Positions 32,364 through 40,600 of a stretch of 49,248 nt of DNA are shown here, in pieces; position 1 is the stretch's first letter; every line of letters starts with the position of its first letter. The translations under genes were made by a program, and so were the position numbers. The DNA comes from RUG754 sp041856085. GTDB taxonomy: Bacteria; Bacillota; Clostridia; Peptostreptococcales; Anaerovoracaceae. The notes under the pieces were generated by a model that saw only the letters and a list, made by a program, of their open reading frames with translations, was not told the DNA's origin and made no database searches. The DNA lies in the NCBI GenBank assembly GCA_041856085.1, contig JBHAFL010000122.1, positions 1 through 49,248 of the forward strand, written 5' to 3'.

Positions 32364-33049
32364 CAAATCTTGAAAAACGTAACGAGATGGTAGAAGCCCA
32401 TCTGTATATGATTGACATCTTAATACGAAAATACCTCGGCAAGGGTGTGGAGTACGACGATCTTTATCAGGTTGCGGCGCTTGCTCTCGTAAACGCCGCA
32501 GACAGGTATGACCCGTCAAAGGGCTATGAGTTTAAGACCTTTGCCACGCCCACTATCTTAGGAGAGATAAAAAAATATTTCCGTGATAAGGAGTGGAGCC
32601 TAAGAGTTCCGAGAAGACTGAAAGAGATTGCGGGCAAGGTAAAGGAGGCGGAGGACGCCATGCAGCTCGAGCTGGGCAGGAATCCTAATATCGAGGAGCT
32701 CTCGGAGAGGACGGGATACACGCATGAGGAGATAATACAGGCGATTGAGGGGGCTAAGGCTTACGGCACATACTCTCTCGAGGCGGGACTCGACGAGCAG
32801 GACGAAGGAGCGTCTCTCGAAAAATTCCTCGGCTTCGAGGAAATCGGCTATGAGAGAATTGAAATTATGGAGATAATATCCGCCGTGCTCGATAAGATGT
32901 CGGACACCAATCGCTTCATTTTCAGGCGCAGATTCATAGAGAATCGCTCTCAGGCGGAGATTGCCAAGGAGCTCGGGGTCTCGCAGATGACGGTGTCAAG
33001 AAACGAAAAAGCGATAATCAATAAGTTTAGAGAAGAGGTACAGCATTAA
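32360..33049 (+). CDS. RNA polymerase sigma factor of the SigB/SigF/SigG family
   Basis: A 229-residue group-3 sigma factor. Region 2 is seen as YLGKGVEYDDLYQVAALALVNAADRYD and the -10 recognition part GYEFKTFATPTILGEIKKYFRD followed by WSLRVPRRLKE. Region 3 (ELGRNPNIEELSERTGYTHEE) and region 4 with the -35 helix-turn-helix (RSQAEIAKELGVSQMTVSRNEKAI) are complete. Sequence alone cannot tell a sporulation sigma from a general stress type. It overlaps the anti-sigma-like gene (ATGA) and trpS begins at the base after its stop, so five genes from gyrB to trpS seem to be one transcript. Its regulon may include the downstream surface cluster, but no clear -35/-10 for it was found. Confidence 0.88.
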   Translation: MTNLEKRNEMVEAHLYMIDILIRKYLGKGVEYDDLYQVAALALVNAADRYDPSKGYEFKTFATPTILGEIKKYFRDKEWSLRVPRRLKEIAGKVKEAEDAMQLELGRNPNIEELSERTGYTHEEIIQAIEGAKAYGTYSLEAGLDEQDEGASLEKFLGFEEIGYERIEIMEIISAVLDKMSDTNRFIFRRRFIENRSQAEIAKELGVSQMTVSRNEKAIINKFREEVQH

Positions 33050-34039
33050 ATGAAAAGAGTCTTTTCAGGAGTACAGCCGACGGGCAATATACATCTCGGG
33101 AATTATCTCGGCGCGCTCATTCAGTTCGTAGAGCTTCAGAATGACCACGAGTGCATATATTGTATAGTTGACGAGCATGCGATAACGGTTCAGCAGAACC
33201 CGAAAGAGCTTAGAAAGCATATATTGGACGTCGCGGCGCTATATATGGCGGTAGGAGTCGACCCTAAAAAATCAATAGTATTCGTGCAGTCGCAGGTTTC
33301 GGGACATGCGGAGCTCGGATGGATACTTAACTGCTGCTCGAGCACGGGCGAGCTTTTCCGGATGACGCAGTTCAAGGCAAAGGCGGGAAGCAGGGACTCG
33401 GTCGGCACGGGGCTTCTCACCTATCCCGTGCTTATGGCGGCGGACATACTTCTCTACGATACCGACGTAGTTCCCGTCGGAAATGACCAGAAGCAGCACA
33501 TCGAGCTGACGAGGGATCTTGCCCTTAGGGTCAATCATAAGTACGGCGAGGGAGTTTTCGTAGTTCCCGACGGCAGGTTCATGAGAGCCGGAGCAAGGAT
33601 AATGGCGCTTGACGACCCTACTCAGAAGATGTCAAAATCCGCCGAGAATATCCATTCGCGGATATCTCTTTTGGACGAGCCTGCTAAGATAAAAAAATCC
33701 ATTATGAAAGCGACGACCGATTCGGACGGAATCGTTAAATACGATATTGAGAACAAGCCGGGCATAAGCAATCTGCTCACTATATACGGCGCAATTTCGG
33801 GAAAGCCGATAAACGAGCTTGAAGCCGAGTATGAGGGCAGAGGCTACGGCGACTTCAAAAAAGACCTCGTAGACGTAGTGATAAACGCACTTGAGCCGAT
33901 TCAGGCAAGATATGCTGAGATAAGACATTCAAGGGAGCTCATAGAGGCGCTCAAGTCGGGCGCCGAAAGAGCTGACGAGATAGCTAAAAGGACTCTCCGG
34001 AGAGTAAGGGACGCTTTCGGACTCGGACTTGCCGAATAA
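33050..34039 (+). CDS. trpS: Tryptophanyl-tRNA synthetase
   Basis: A 329-residue class I synthetase that charges tRNA-Trp. Motifs are VFSGVQPTGNIHLGNYLGAL (the HIGH equivalent is HLGN), MAADILLYDTDVVPVGNDQKQH, and DDPTQKMSKS (the KMSKS loop). The C-terminal helices are complete. The ATG directly follows the sigma-factor stop, with a Shine-Dalgarno (AGAAGAGG) inside that gene. A terminator or attenuator hairpin follows at 34053. Confidence 0.97.
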   Translation: MKRVFSGVQPTGNIHLGNYLGALIQFVELQNDHECIYCIVDEHAITVQQNPKELRKHILDVAALYMAVGVDPKKSIVFVQSQVSGHAELGWILNCCSSTGELFRMTQFKAKAGSRDSVGTGLLTYPVLMAADILLYDTDVVPVGNDQKQHIELTRDLALRVNHKYGEGVFVVPDGRFMRAGARIMALDDPTQKMSKSAENIHSRISLLDEPAKIKKSIMKATTDSDGIVKYDIENKPGISNLLTIYGAISGKPINELEAEYEGRGYGDFKKDLVDVVINALEPIQARYAEIRHSRELIEALKSGAERADEIAKRTLRRVRDAFGLGLAE

Positions 34040-34052
34040 GTTTTTAATCAGG

Positions 34053-34083
34053 AAGCAACCCGCTTGGCTTGGGTTGCTTTTGT
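34053..34083 (+). terminator. Hairpin terminator or attenuator between trpS and the surface-polymer cluster
   Basis: AAGCAACCC (34053-34061) and GGGTTGCTT (34071-34079) form a perfect 9-bp stem, then TTTTG. No separate promoter is seen between it and the VTC gene at 34105, so transcription of the cluster may depend on readthrough. Confidence 0.7.
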
Positions 34084-34104
34084 GCCTATCGGGAGGTGGA
34101 TTTT

Positions 34105-34800
34105 TTGAATCAGGTTCTGAGGCAGGAGAAAAAATTCTTAATCAATATTGCCGACGCGAAATTTTTTGCACATCGGCTGTCGGGAATAATGAGAGAGGAC
34201 TCGCATAACGGCGCGGACGGATATATGATAAGGTCTCTTTATTTTGATACGAAGGGAGACTCGGATTATTTCGAGAAAGTCGCGGGCGTAGAGGTTCGAA
34301 AAAAGATAAGGCTTAGGATTTATGACCCTAAAGCGGATTTTGCTATGCTCGAGATGAAGCAGAAGCAGGGGGAGCAGCAGCTTAAGAGGTCGCTCAGGCT
34401 CACAAAGGACGATGCGCTTAAGATGATAGACGGGAACTATACGCCTCTTCTCTCATATAGAGAAAAATTCGCGGCGGAGTGCTTCGGCATAATGAACGCG
34501 AGGCTCTACAGACCGAGGACCATAGTAGAATATAACCGCAAGGCGTTTATCCTCGATATGAACAGCACGAGGGTAACTTTTGACAGCAGGATAGTCGCAA
34601 CCGAAACCTCATTCGACATTTTTGACGAAAAGCTCAATATGTTTCCCGTGCTCGACCTGTATGACGCGGTTATGGAGGTCAAGTATAACGGCTTTCTTAT
34701 GAGCTACGTTAAACAGCTCATAAACGATGTGAATAAGAGCGAGCTTTCTGTAAGCAAGTACATTTTAGCAAGGCATTCCTCCTACTCGACGCATATATGA
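34105..34800 (+). CDS. VTC-domain polyphosphate polymerase
   Basis: A 231-residue protein made of one VTC domain, the catalytic module that builds inorganic polyphosphate from ATP in the yeast VTC complex. Tunnel-lining signatures are present: RQEKKFLIN at the start, IRSLYFDT, the Arg-rich strand EVRKKIRLRIYD, LEMKQKQGEQQLKRSLRL, RPRTIVEYNRKAF, and the acidic-basic MEVKYNG near the end. The start is TTG at 34105 after GGGAGG; the open frame back to 34069 runs through the terminator and is rejected. The stop (TGA) overlaps an in-frame ATG as ATGA, beginning a short repetitive frame. It is followed by DUF4956 and CotH genes, a recurrent neighbourhood for bacterial VTC proteins. Confidence 0.85.
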   Translation: MNQVLRQEKKFLINIADAKFFAHRLSGIMREDSHNGADGYMIRSLYFDTKGDSDYFEKVAGVEVRKKIRLRIYDPKADFAMLEMKQKQGEQQLKRSLRLTKDDALKMIDGNYTPLLSYREKFAAECFGIMNARLYRPRTIVEYNRKAFILDMNSTRVTFDSRIVATETSFDIFDEKLNMFPVLDLYDAVMEVKYNGFLMSYVKQLINDVNKSELSVSKYILARHSSYSTHI

Positions 34801-34895
34801 AGAATACGCGCGAACATAAGACATTCTACTCGATGCATAGTATGAAGAATATAAGGCGTGTAATAGATATTATACCCCACGCGCATATGAAGAAT
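34797..34895 (+). repeat. 45-bp tandem repeats after the VTC gene, with a possible small ORF
   Basis: ATGAAGAAT recurs at 34797, 34842 and 34887, exactly 45 bases apart, each preceded by a GCATA-like stretch. The copies are imperfect. All three ATGs are in one frame, which is open to 35006 and would give a 69-residue peptide with 15-residue repeats starting MKN(T/I). It overlaps the VTC stop (ATGA) and the first 29 bases of the DUF4956 gene. No good Shine-Dalgarno precedes it. Either a young micro-gene or decayed duplications of the VTC 3' end. Confidence 0.55.
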
Positions 34896-34977
34896 ATAGC
34901 GAGAATAAGACTTTGTTTAATATATGACGCGTGCGGCGCGGATAATACGGGGCAGGAAATAATGAAAGGGAAAAGGG

Positions 34978-35655
34978 ATGAAAGAAAATCTATACGAACT
35001 GTTTGAACATCAGGGAGGTCTGACTCTTCAGGAGATAACTCTGAACATAGTGAGCGCGGCGGTGCTGGGCTTGCTGATTTTCGTTTCGTATGCGATATCT
35101 CACAGGGGAACGATATATTCAAAAAAATTTAACGTCAGCCTCGTGGTTTTAGCCGCGCTCACGGGTACGGTAATGACGGTAATAGGAAACAACATAGCGC
35201 TTTCGCTCGGTATGGTCGGCGCTCTTTCGATTGTCCGTTTTCGTACGGCGATTAAGGACAGCAGAGATACGGTATATATTTTTTGGTCAATAATAGTCGG
35301 GATATGCTGCGGCGTGGGAGATTACATAGTGGCTGCCGTCGGAAGCTCAGTAGTTTTCGCGCTCATATTCGTCTTAGGCTGCATCAAGGCCGAGAACCGT
35401 ATGCTCATAATAGTCCGCGGTCAGAAAGAAAAGAGAGAGGCGGTTCAATCCACCATTTTCAGGCTTTTCGGACGAAAGGCGATACTTCGTGTGGTAAACA
35501 CCACGGAGAACGTGGTAGAGATAATATACGAAATATCGAGCAAGGAGCTGAGGGAAACCGAAAAGAAAAAGAGCGGAGTGGTCGATTCCATCTTCGCGCT
35601 CGGCGATATAGAATATGTCAACATCGTTACTCAGAACGATGAGATATCAAACTAA
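34978..35655 (+). CDS. DUF4956 integral membrane protein
   Basis: A 225-residue protein. The N-terminal ~125 residues contain about four membrane segments: TLNIVSAAVLGLLIFVSYAI, VSLVVLAALTGTVMTVIG, a segment near NIALSLGMVGALSIV, and TVYIFWSIIVGICCGVGDYI running on to VVFALIFVLGC. Between them is the family-defining VRFRTAIKDSRDT loop. A cytoplasmic domain of ~90 residues follows (MLIIVRGQKEK ... ALGDIEYVNIV). The function is not established. Its constant association with VTC polymerases and CotH kinases suggests a membrane partner, possibly the route by which polyphosphate crosses the membrane (inference). The ATG follows AAAGGG. The next gene begins one base after its stop. Confidence 0.85.
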   Translation: MKENLYELFEHQGGLTLQEITLNIVSAAVLGLLIFVSYAISHRGTIYSKKFNVSLVVLAALTGTVMTVIGNNIALSLGMVGALSIVRFRTAIKDSRDTVYIFWSIIVGICCGVGDYIVAAVGSSVVFALIFVLGCIKAENRMLIIVRGQKEKREAVQSTIFRLFGRKAILRVVNTTENVVEIIYEISSKELRETEKKKSGVVDSIFALGDIEYVNIVTQNDEISN

Positions 35656-35656
35656 A

Positions 35657-37147
35657 ATGAAGCACAGGTATATAGGTCTTTTGACCCTCGTAATAACTAT
35701 GGCGGCTGTATGCGTGGCATTACCGTATGCGCTTCTGCCGCGTGAAAACGAGAGGGTACATCAGCACCTTATCACAACTAAAAAACCGCCCTGCAGCGAG
35801 GCTCATTCAGAGGACGTTTTTTGCACGCACCTGCCTCTTGTCGTGATTGAAACGGGCGGCAAATATATACCGGGGGAGCCGACCGACGAGGTGGATTTTC
35901 TCAAGCAGAGCAAGCATACGCTGACTCCCGAGGGAGAGAGAATGTCCGAGGTGAAGCTGAGTATATTCGACAGTGAAGAGGGATATAACCACCCCACCGA
36001 CGTGCCTGTGACGGACGAAAAGGTTCTTATAAGGGTCAGGGGAAACTCATCGAGGAAGTTCGAGAAGCAGCCCTACCTTATTAAGTTCATAGACGAGACG
36101 GGAGCATACAGGAACGAGGCGGTAATGGATATGGGAGAGCACCACGAATGGGTGTTAAACGGCCCGTACCTCGACAAGTCCCTCGTCAGGAATTACCTTT
36201 GGTATAACATTTCGGGAGAGCTTATGCGATACGCTCCGAACGTCAGGTACTGCGAGCTCATCGTGGACGGCGATTACAGAGGCGTTTATCTTATGGCGGA
36301 GAATATAGGCAAGGGAAACGACTCAAGGCTGAGACTCGAGAAAACCGAAAAAGGGCAGACTCTCTTAGGCTATGTCGTGAGAGTCGACAGAATGCCGGAG
36401 GAAGAGATAAAGAGCCTAAAGAATATATATACTTTCGCGGAGCGATTTAATATCCTCACTACGGAGATAGCCATAAAATTTCCGGGTAAACACAGGTTAA
36501 ACAATGAGATGGCGAGAACCATCGAAGACGATATCTCCGCTTTCGAAAAGGCGATATATTCCTACGACTATGCCGACCCCGACTACGGCTACAAAAAATG
36601 GATAGACATAGATGATTTCGTGGACTATGCGATTATAAACGAGTTCGCCTATAATATAGACGCGACGAGGTTCTCAACCTATCTCTATAAAGAACCGGGG
36701 GATAAGCTGAGGCTCGCGGTATGGGACTTCAACAACTGCTGCGATAATTACGTTGAGGTCGAAACCGGACACAGGAATTTTTTCACTCAGTCGGGCTATC
36801 TGTTTTCGATGCTGATGAAAAACCGCGAGTTTAATGAAAAGGTCGTGAAGAGATACAGAAGTCTCAGAAAGGATATCCTCAGCGAGGAAAATCTCTTCCG
36901 ATATATCGATGAAACGACGGAGTTTCTCGGCGAGGCGGCGATAAGAAACGACGAGAGATGGGCGGGCTATATAGAGTCGGACGTACTGATGCCGCGCGAG
37001 CGAAACGTCCACAGCAGAGAAGAGGCAATTTCACAGCTTAAGAATTTTATCCACATGAGGGGAAAATGGCTGGACGAAAATATCGAGAGCATATATCAGT
37101 ATTCCGCCGATTCCCGAAACAAAAAATTCAGCGCGATTCCGTCATAA
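35657..37147 (+). CDS. Exported CotH-family protein kinase
   Basis: A 496-residue CotH kinase family protein with an N-terminal signal or anchor segment (LLTLVITMAAVCVALPYALL). The kinase-like domain shows the CotH landmarks: VLIRVRGNSSRKFEKQPYLI with the nucleotide-binding Lys, HEWVLNGPYLDKSLVRNYLW, YRGVYLMAENIGKG, the DIDDFVDYAIINEFAYNID helix and AVWDFNNCCDNY with the metal-binding Asp. CotH of Bacillus phosphorylates spore-coat proteins; relatives act outside the cytoplasm. The ATG at 35657 is one base after the DUF4956 stop (TAAAATG); an alternative ATG at 35639 overlaps it. A phosphate donor outside the membrane is needed, which makes the VTC/DUF4956 neighbours relevant. Confidence 0.88.
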   Translation: MKHRYIGLLTLVITMAAVCVALPYALLPRENERVHQHLITTKKPPCSEAHSEDVFCTHLPLVVIETGGKYIPGEPTDEVDFLKQSKHTLTPEGERMSEVKLSIFDSEEGYNHPTDVPVTDEKVLIRVRGNSSRKFEKQPYLIKFIDETGAYRNEAVMDMGEHHEWVLNGPYLDKSLVRNYLWYNISGELMRYAPNVRYCELIVDGDYRGVYLMAENIGKGNDSRLRLEKTEKGQTLLGYVVRVDRMPEEEIKSLKNIYTFAERFNILTTEIAIKFPGKHRLNNEMARTIEDDISAFEKAIYSYDYADPDYGYKKWIDIDDFVDYAIINEFAYNIDATRFSTYLYKEPGDKLRLAVWDFNNCCDNYVEVETGHRNFFTQSGYLFSMLMKNREFNEKVVKRYRSLRKDILSEENLFRYIDETTEFLGEAAIRNDERWAGYIESDVLMPRERNVHSREEAISQLKNFIHMRGKWLDENIESIYQYSADSRNKKFSAIPS

Positions 37148-37185
37148 TACGCCCTTGAGCTAAGAAGCATAGGAGAGTGAAAGCC

Positions 37186-39450
37186 TTGAGGAAGTTTATT
37201 GTCATCTCTACAATATTGATAGTGCTGGGATACTACCTTTACAGCGCGTATTATGACTACGGCTTTTATGTGAGCCTTGCCCCTGACAGCGAGCCCGTGA
37301 CGTTCACGAAAGTATCGGGAAAAGACATTCTCCTTGATAGGGGAGAGGGATACGAGCCGTTCGAAATAAAGGGCGTAGACCTCGGCTCCGGCAAGCCCGG
37401 CGAGTGGTCGACGGACTTCGCTATTACGGAAGAGGAATACACGAGGTGGTTCGGTCAGATTAAGGCTATGGGCGCTAACACCATAAGGATATACACGGTT
37501 CAGCAGGATATTTTTTATAATGCCTTTTATGAGTTTAACAAAAAACTCACGGACGGCGGTGAAGAGCCTCTGTTTTTGATACAAGGCGTGTGGCTTAACG
37601 ACTACATTCAGTTTTCGCATCTCGACGCGTTTTCGAAAGAGTTCAAAAAACGCTTCATAACAGACGCTAAGGCTATGGTGGACGTAATCCACGGCAACAG
37701 GAGACTGTCCATCGGAAGACTCGCGAGCGCAGGCTCGGGCACATACAGCCGCGATATTTCGCAGTGGGTCATAGGCTATATATTGGGAGTGGAATGGGAG
37801 CCCGAAACGGTAGTCTATACCAACCAAATCAACCGAGAGAAGCGCGGCTACTCGGGCGAATATTTTTTTACCTCGGCTGACGCGAATCCTTTCGAGGTAA
37901 TGCTTGCCGAGGTATGCGACAGGGTGGTGGAGTTCGAAACCGAAAAATACGGGACTCAGAGGCTTGTCGCATTCTCGAACTGGCCTACGACAGACCCGTT
38001 TATTTATCCTCCCGTGTCGGATCTTCTCTTGGAAAAAACAGCTTTCGTGGACGCGGAGCACGTAATCGGCACCGATAAGCTCATATCCGGTCACTTCGCC
38101 TCATATCACGTCTACCCGTATTTTCCGGACTATTTAGCTGAGATAAAGAGATTCCGGACAGACGACGCAGGGGAAGCGGATAACCTCGTGGAGGATTTCG
38201 AGTATCAAAACAAGTTCTACCGTCACAGCCTGCTAAAGGCTCCCAATATAGAGGACTACATAAGAGAGGGCGATTATACGGATGGCGAAGGCAAGTTTAA
38301 TTCCTATCGCCCATACCTAAGCGCGCTTAACCGCTATCACGGTATCCCCGTCGTAATCTCGGAGTTCGGAGTATCGACGGGAAGAGGTATAGCCCAGCTT
38401 GAGAGGTACGGAAGCCGTAATCAGGGGCATATGAGCGAAAAAGAGCAGGGAATAGCGATAGTGGAATGCTATGAGGATATCAAGGCTGCGGGCTGCGCCG
38501 GCTCATGCATATTCTCGTGGCAGGACGAATGGTTCAAGCGAACATGGAACACGATGTACGCTATCAACATGAAGAGAAACCCTTACTGGTCCGACTATCA
38601 GACGAACGAGCAGTATTTCGGTCTGCTTTCGTTTGACCCCGGCAAAGAAAAAAGCGTGGCATATATCGACGGAGACGTAAGCGAATGGCGTGAAACGGAT
38701 AAGGTCATTTCTAACGAGACAGGTTCCGTTTCGCTAAAATACGATGAGAGATTCCTATACCTCTTAGTGACTAAAAAGGACCTGAGCCTCGGCAAAGATA
38801 AGCTCTACATACCTTTTGATATTACTCCGAAGTCGGGTACGCTCTACGCGGAGGAGTTCGGACTTAAGTTCGAAAGGCCCTGCGATTTTATTCTTTGCGT
38901 AGACGGAAGAGATAATACGCGTATAAAAGTCCATGAAAGATATGAAGCGCTCAGGTCGACATATTCCGAGTTTACGCACGGAATTAACACCTACGACAAG
39001 GATAATGTGCCGGATATAGATTCCCCTAAGTTCGTGGATATCAACCTTATTTTGAAGACTGACGATAACAGGTTCAGAAGCGAGCTTAATCCTGAGCCTA
39101 TTCTGTTCAACACGGGCAAGCTGAAATACGGCAACTCCAATCCTGAGGATAAGGACTTCGATTCCCTCGCGGATTTCATCGCCCGAGGCGACAATATGGA
39201 GATAAGGATAGCGTGGGAGCTTCTTAACTTCTCCGACCCGTCGAGAATGGAGATACATGACGACTACTATGCGGATAATTACGGCGTAAAATACATTTAC
39301 ATAAAAGAATTATTTGTCGGATTGACGGCAGACTCAGGCGGTGAAAGGCTCAGACTTGAGAAATTTCCTCTCAACGGCTGGAAAAACAATGTGACCTATC
39401 ACGAGAGGCTAAAGGATTCCTACTATAAGGTACGGGATATGTGGTCGTAA
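37186..39450 (+). CDS. Membrane-anchored TIM-barrel glycosidase-like protein with a C-terminal CBM9-like domain
   Basis: About 754 residues. One N-terminal membrane segment (FIVISTILIVLGYYLYSAYY) leaves the rest outside. Residues ~50-460 resemble a clan-A glycoside hydrolase barrel: IKGVDLGSGKPGEW at the first strand, MGANTIRIYTV, YILGVEWEPE offering an acid/base Glu (E206 or E208 counted from the GTG at 37177) and VVISEFGVS with the nucleophile Glu (E396), then FSWQDEW. Residues ~490-757 look like a CBM9/DOMON-type sandwich (AYIDGDVSEW, LKYDERFLYLLV). Two starts are possible: GTG at 37177 is too close to AGGAG, so TTG at 37186 is preferred. I infer a polysaccharide-processing enzyme for the polymer made by the downstream glycosyltransferase. 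Confidence 0.75.
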   Translation: MRKFIVISTILIVLGYYLYSAYYDYGFYVSLAPDSEPVTFTKVSGKDILLDRGEGYEPFEIKGVDLGSGKPGEWSTDFAITEEEYTRWFGQIKAMGANTIRIYTVQQDIFYNAFYEFNKKLTDGGEEPLFLIQGVWLNDYIQFSHLDAFSKEFKKRFITDAKAMVDVIHGNRRLSIGRLASAGSGTYSRDISQWVIGYILGVEWEPETVVYTNQINREKRGYSGEYFFTSADANPFEVMLAEVCDRVVEFETEKYGTQRLVAFSNWPTTDPFIYPPVSDLLLEKTAFVDAEHVIGTDKLISGHFASYHVYPYFPDYLAEIKRFRTDDAGEADNLVEDFEYQNKFYRHSLLKAPNIEDYIREGDYTDGEGKFNSYRPYLSALNRYHGIPVVISEFGVSTGRGIAQLERYGSRNQGHMSEKEQGIAIVECYEDIKAAGCAGSCIFSWQDEWFKRTWNTMYAINMKRNPYWSDYQTNEQYFGLLSFDPGKEKSVAYIDGDVSEWRETDKVISNETGSVSLKYDERFLYLLVTKKDLSLGKDKLYIPFDITPKSGTLYAEEFGLKFERPCDFILCVDGRDNTRIKVHERYEALRSTYSEFTHGINTYDKDNVPDIDSPKFVDINLILKTDDNRFRSELNPEPILFNTGKLKYGNSNPEDKDFDSLADFIARGDNMEIRIAWELLNFSDPSRMEIHDDYYADNYGVKYIYIKELFVGLTADSGGERLRLEKFPLNGWKNNVTYHERLKDSYYKVRDMWS

Positions 39451-39481
39451 ACGAGGGAGAAATTAAAGGGGAACGGTAATA

Positions 39482-40600
39482 ATGAATGTCGAAAACATCA
39501 TATACATCTATCTTGCCATATCGCTGTCCCTTATCGCCTATAATATATGCTCGGCTCTGTTTTTTCATTACAGCAAGGAAAAAGCCGAACAAAAAAAGCG
39601 AAAGTACCGCGAGCTGATAGCGGAAGAAACGGACAGGTTATCGCGTGGTGAGAGCCTAAAAAAAGAAAATTACGATTACCTTAAAACCCGGCTCGCTCAT
39701 ATAAGAGAAATGGAGGCTTTCGACAGCGCTCTTGAAGAGGTCGAGGACGGCAATAACCCCCATATCGGGGAGTTTCTCAAGGAAGTCAGTGAAATCATCG
39801 TGGACTTAATGCCCGCATATTCCAAGTCTCGCGACGCGGAGAGGCTGACCTTCTTTCTTTACGAGCTGAAGCATCACCGTCTGCTCGAAAACAGCGCCTC
39901 GCCGGAGCTCCTCGACCGAATGGAGATAATAACGAGAAGAGACAGCCTCTATATGAGAGAGAACGCGCTGCAGGCGATATACAGCTCAGGCGACGCGGAG
40001 AGAGTCGTCAGGGTCTTTCGCTATATGGACAGGAACGAGATTAAGCATAACAGCAGGCTGCTCTCTGACGGGCTGGCGGGCTTCAAAGGGGATAAGGACA
40101 GACTTATAAAAGAATTTTTAAGCTGTTTCGACAGATTTTCGGCGCCGTACAGGGTGATAATCCTCAACTATATGAGGTACGCATCGGGAGACTATAAGGA
40201 AGAGGTGCTTGCAATACTCTCCGACGAAAAGCAGAACCGCGAAGTGAGATACAGCGCTATAAGGTATTTCGGCGAATACCGCTGCGATAAGGCGGAGCCC
40301 GTGCTGATTCGATTGGCTTCCGCAGAACAAAAAATGCACTGGGAATACAGGGCGATAGCTTCCAAGGCTCTAAGAAAATATAAAAGCAAGGCGGTTCTGG
40401 AGGTTCTGAAAAGAAATATGACCGACCCTAACTGGTATGTGAGATATAACTCCTCGGAAAGCCTTGCCGACCAGGGCTACGGCTATGTGAATATGGCGGA
40501 GGTCTTCGACTCGGAGGATAAGTACGCGATAGAAATGCTTCAATACAGGCTCGACCAGCGGGAGCTGAGAGAGGAGGACGAAAAATGTCAGATGGTTTAA
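39482..40600 (+). CDS. HEAT-repeat protein with an N-terminal membrane helix
   Basis: A 372-residue protein. One membrane segment (IIYIYLAISLSLIAYNICSALFF) is followed by a charged region (KEKAEQKKRKYRELI) and by helical repeats. The last ~150 residues read as HEAT repeats (YKEEVLAILSDEKQNREVRYSAIRYFGEY, KAVLEVLKRNMTDPNWYVRYNSSESLADQGY). Such scaffolds bind other proteins. The ATG follows AAGGGGAA. Its 3' end overlaps the glycosyltransferase start by 16 bases, so the two are made in fixed ratio and probably form a complex at the membrane. No enzymatic motif seen. Confidence 0.8.
   Translation: MNVENIIYIYLAISLSLIAYNICSALFFHYSKEKAEQKKRKYRELIAEETDRLSRGESLKKENYDYLKTRLAHIREMEAFDSALEEVEDGNNPHIGEFLKEVSEIIVDLMPAYSKSRDAERLTFFLYELKHHRLLENSASPELLDRMEIITRRDSLYMRENALQAIYSSGDAERVVRVFRYMDRNEIKHNSRLLSDGLAGFKGDKDRLIKEFLSCFDRFSAPYRVIILNYMRYASGDYKEEVLAILSDEKQNREVRYSAIRYFGEYRCDKAEPVLIRLASAEQKMHWEYRAIASKALRKYKSKAVLEVLKRNMTDPNWYVRYNSSESLADQGYGYVNMAEVFDSEDKYAIEMLQYRLDQRELREEDEKCQMV

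Noticed and set aside
32360..33049. Assigning the sigma factor as a specific sporulation sigma (SigF or SigG)
   Set aside because: No spoIIAA-like gene is adjacent and the location beside gyrA is not that of spoIIA; the family call is safe, the specific name is not.
34069..34104. Upstream extension of the VTC protein
   Set aside because: It runs through the trpS terminator hairpin; the TTG at 34105 has a GGGAGG at proper distance and begins at the normal family N-terminus.
37096..38094. 332-codon open frame on the minus strand
   Set aside because: It lies antisense within the glycosidase-like gene, with basic/His-rich low-quality composition; a shadow of the real gene.
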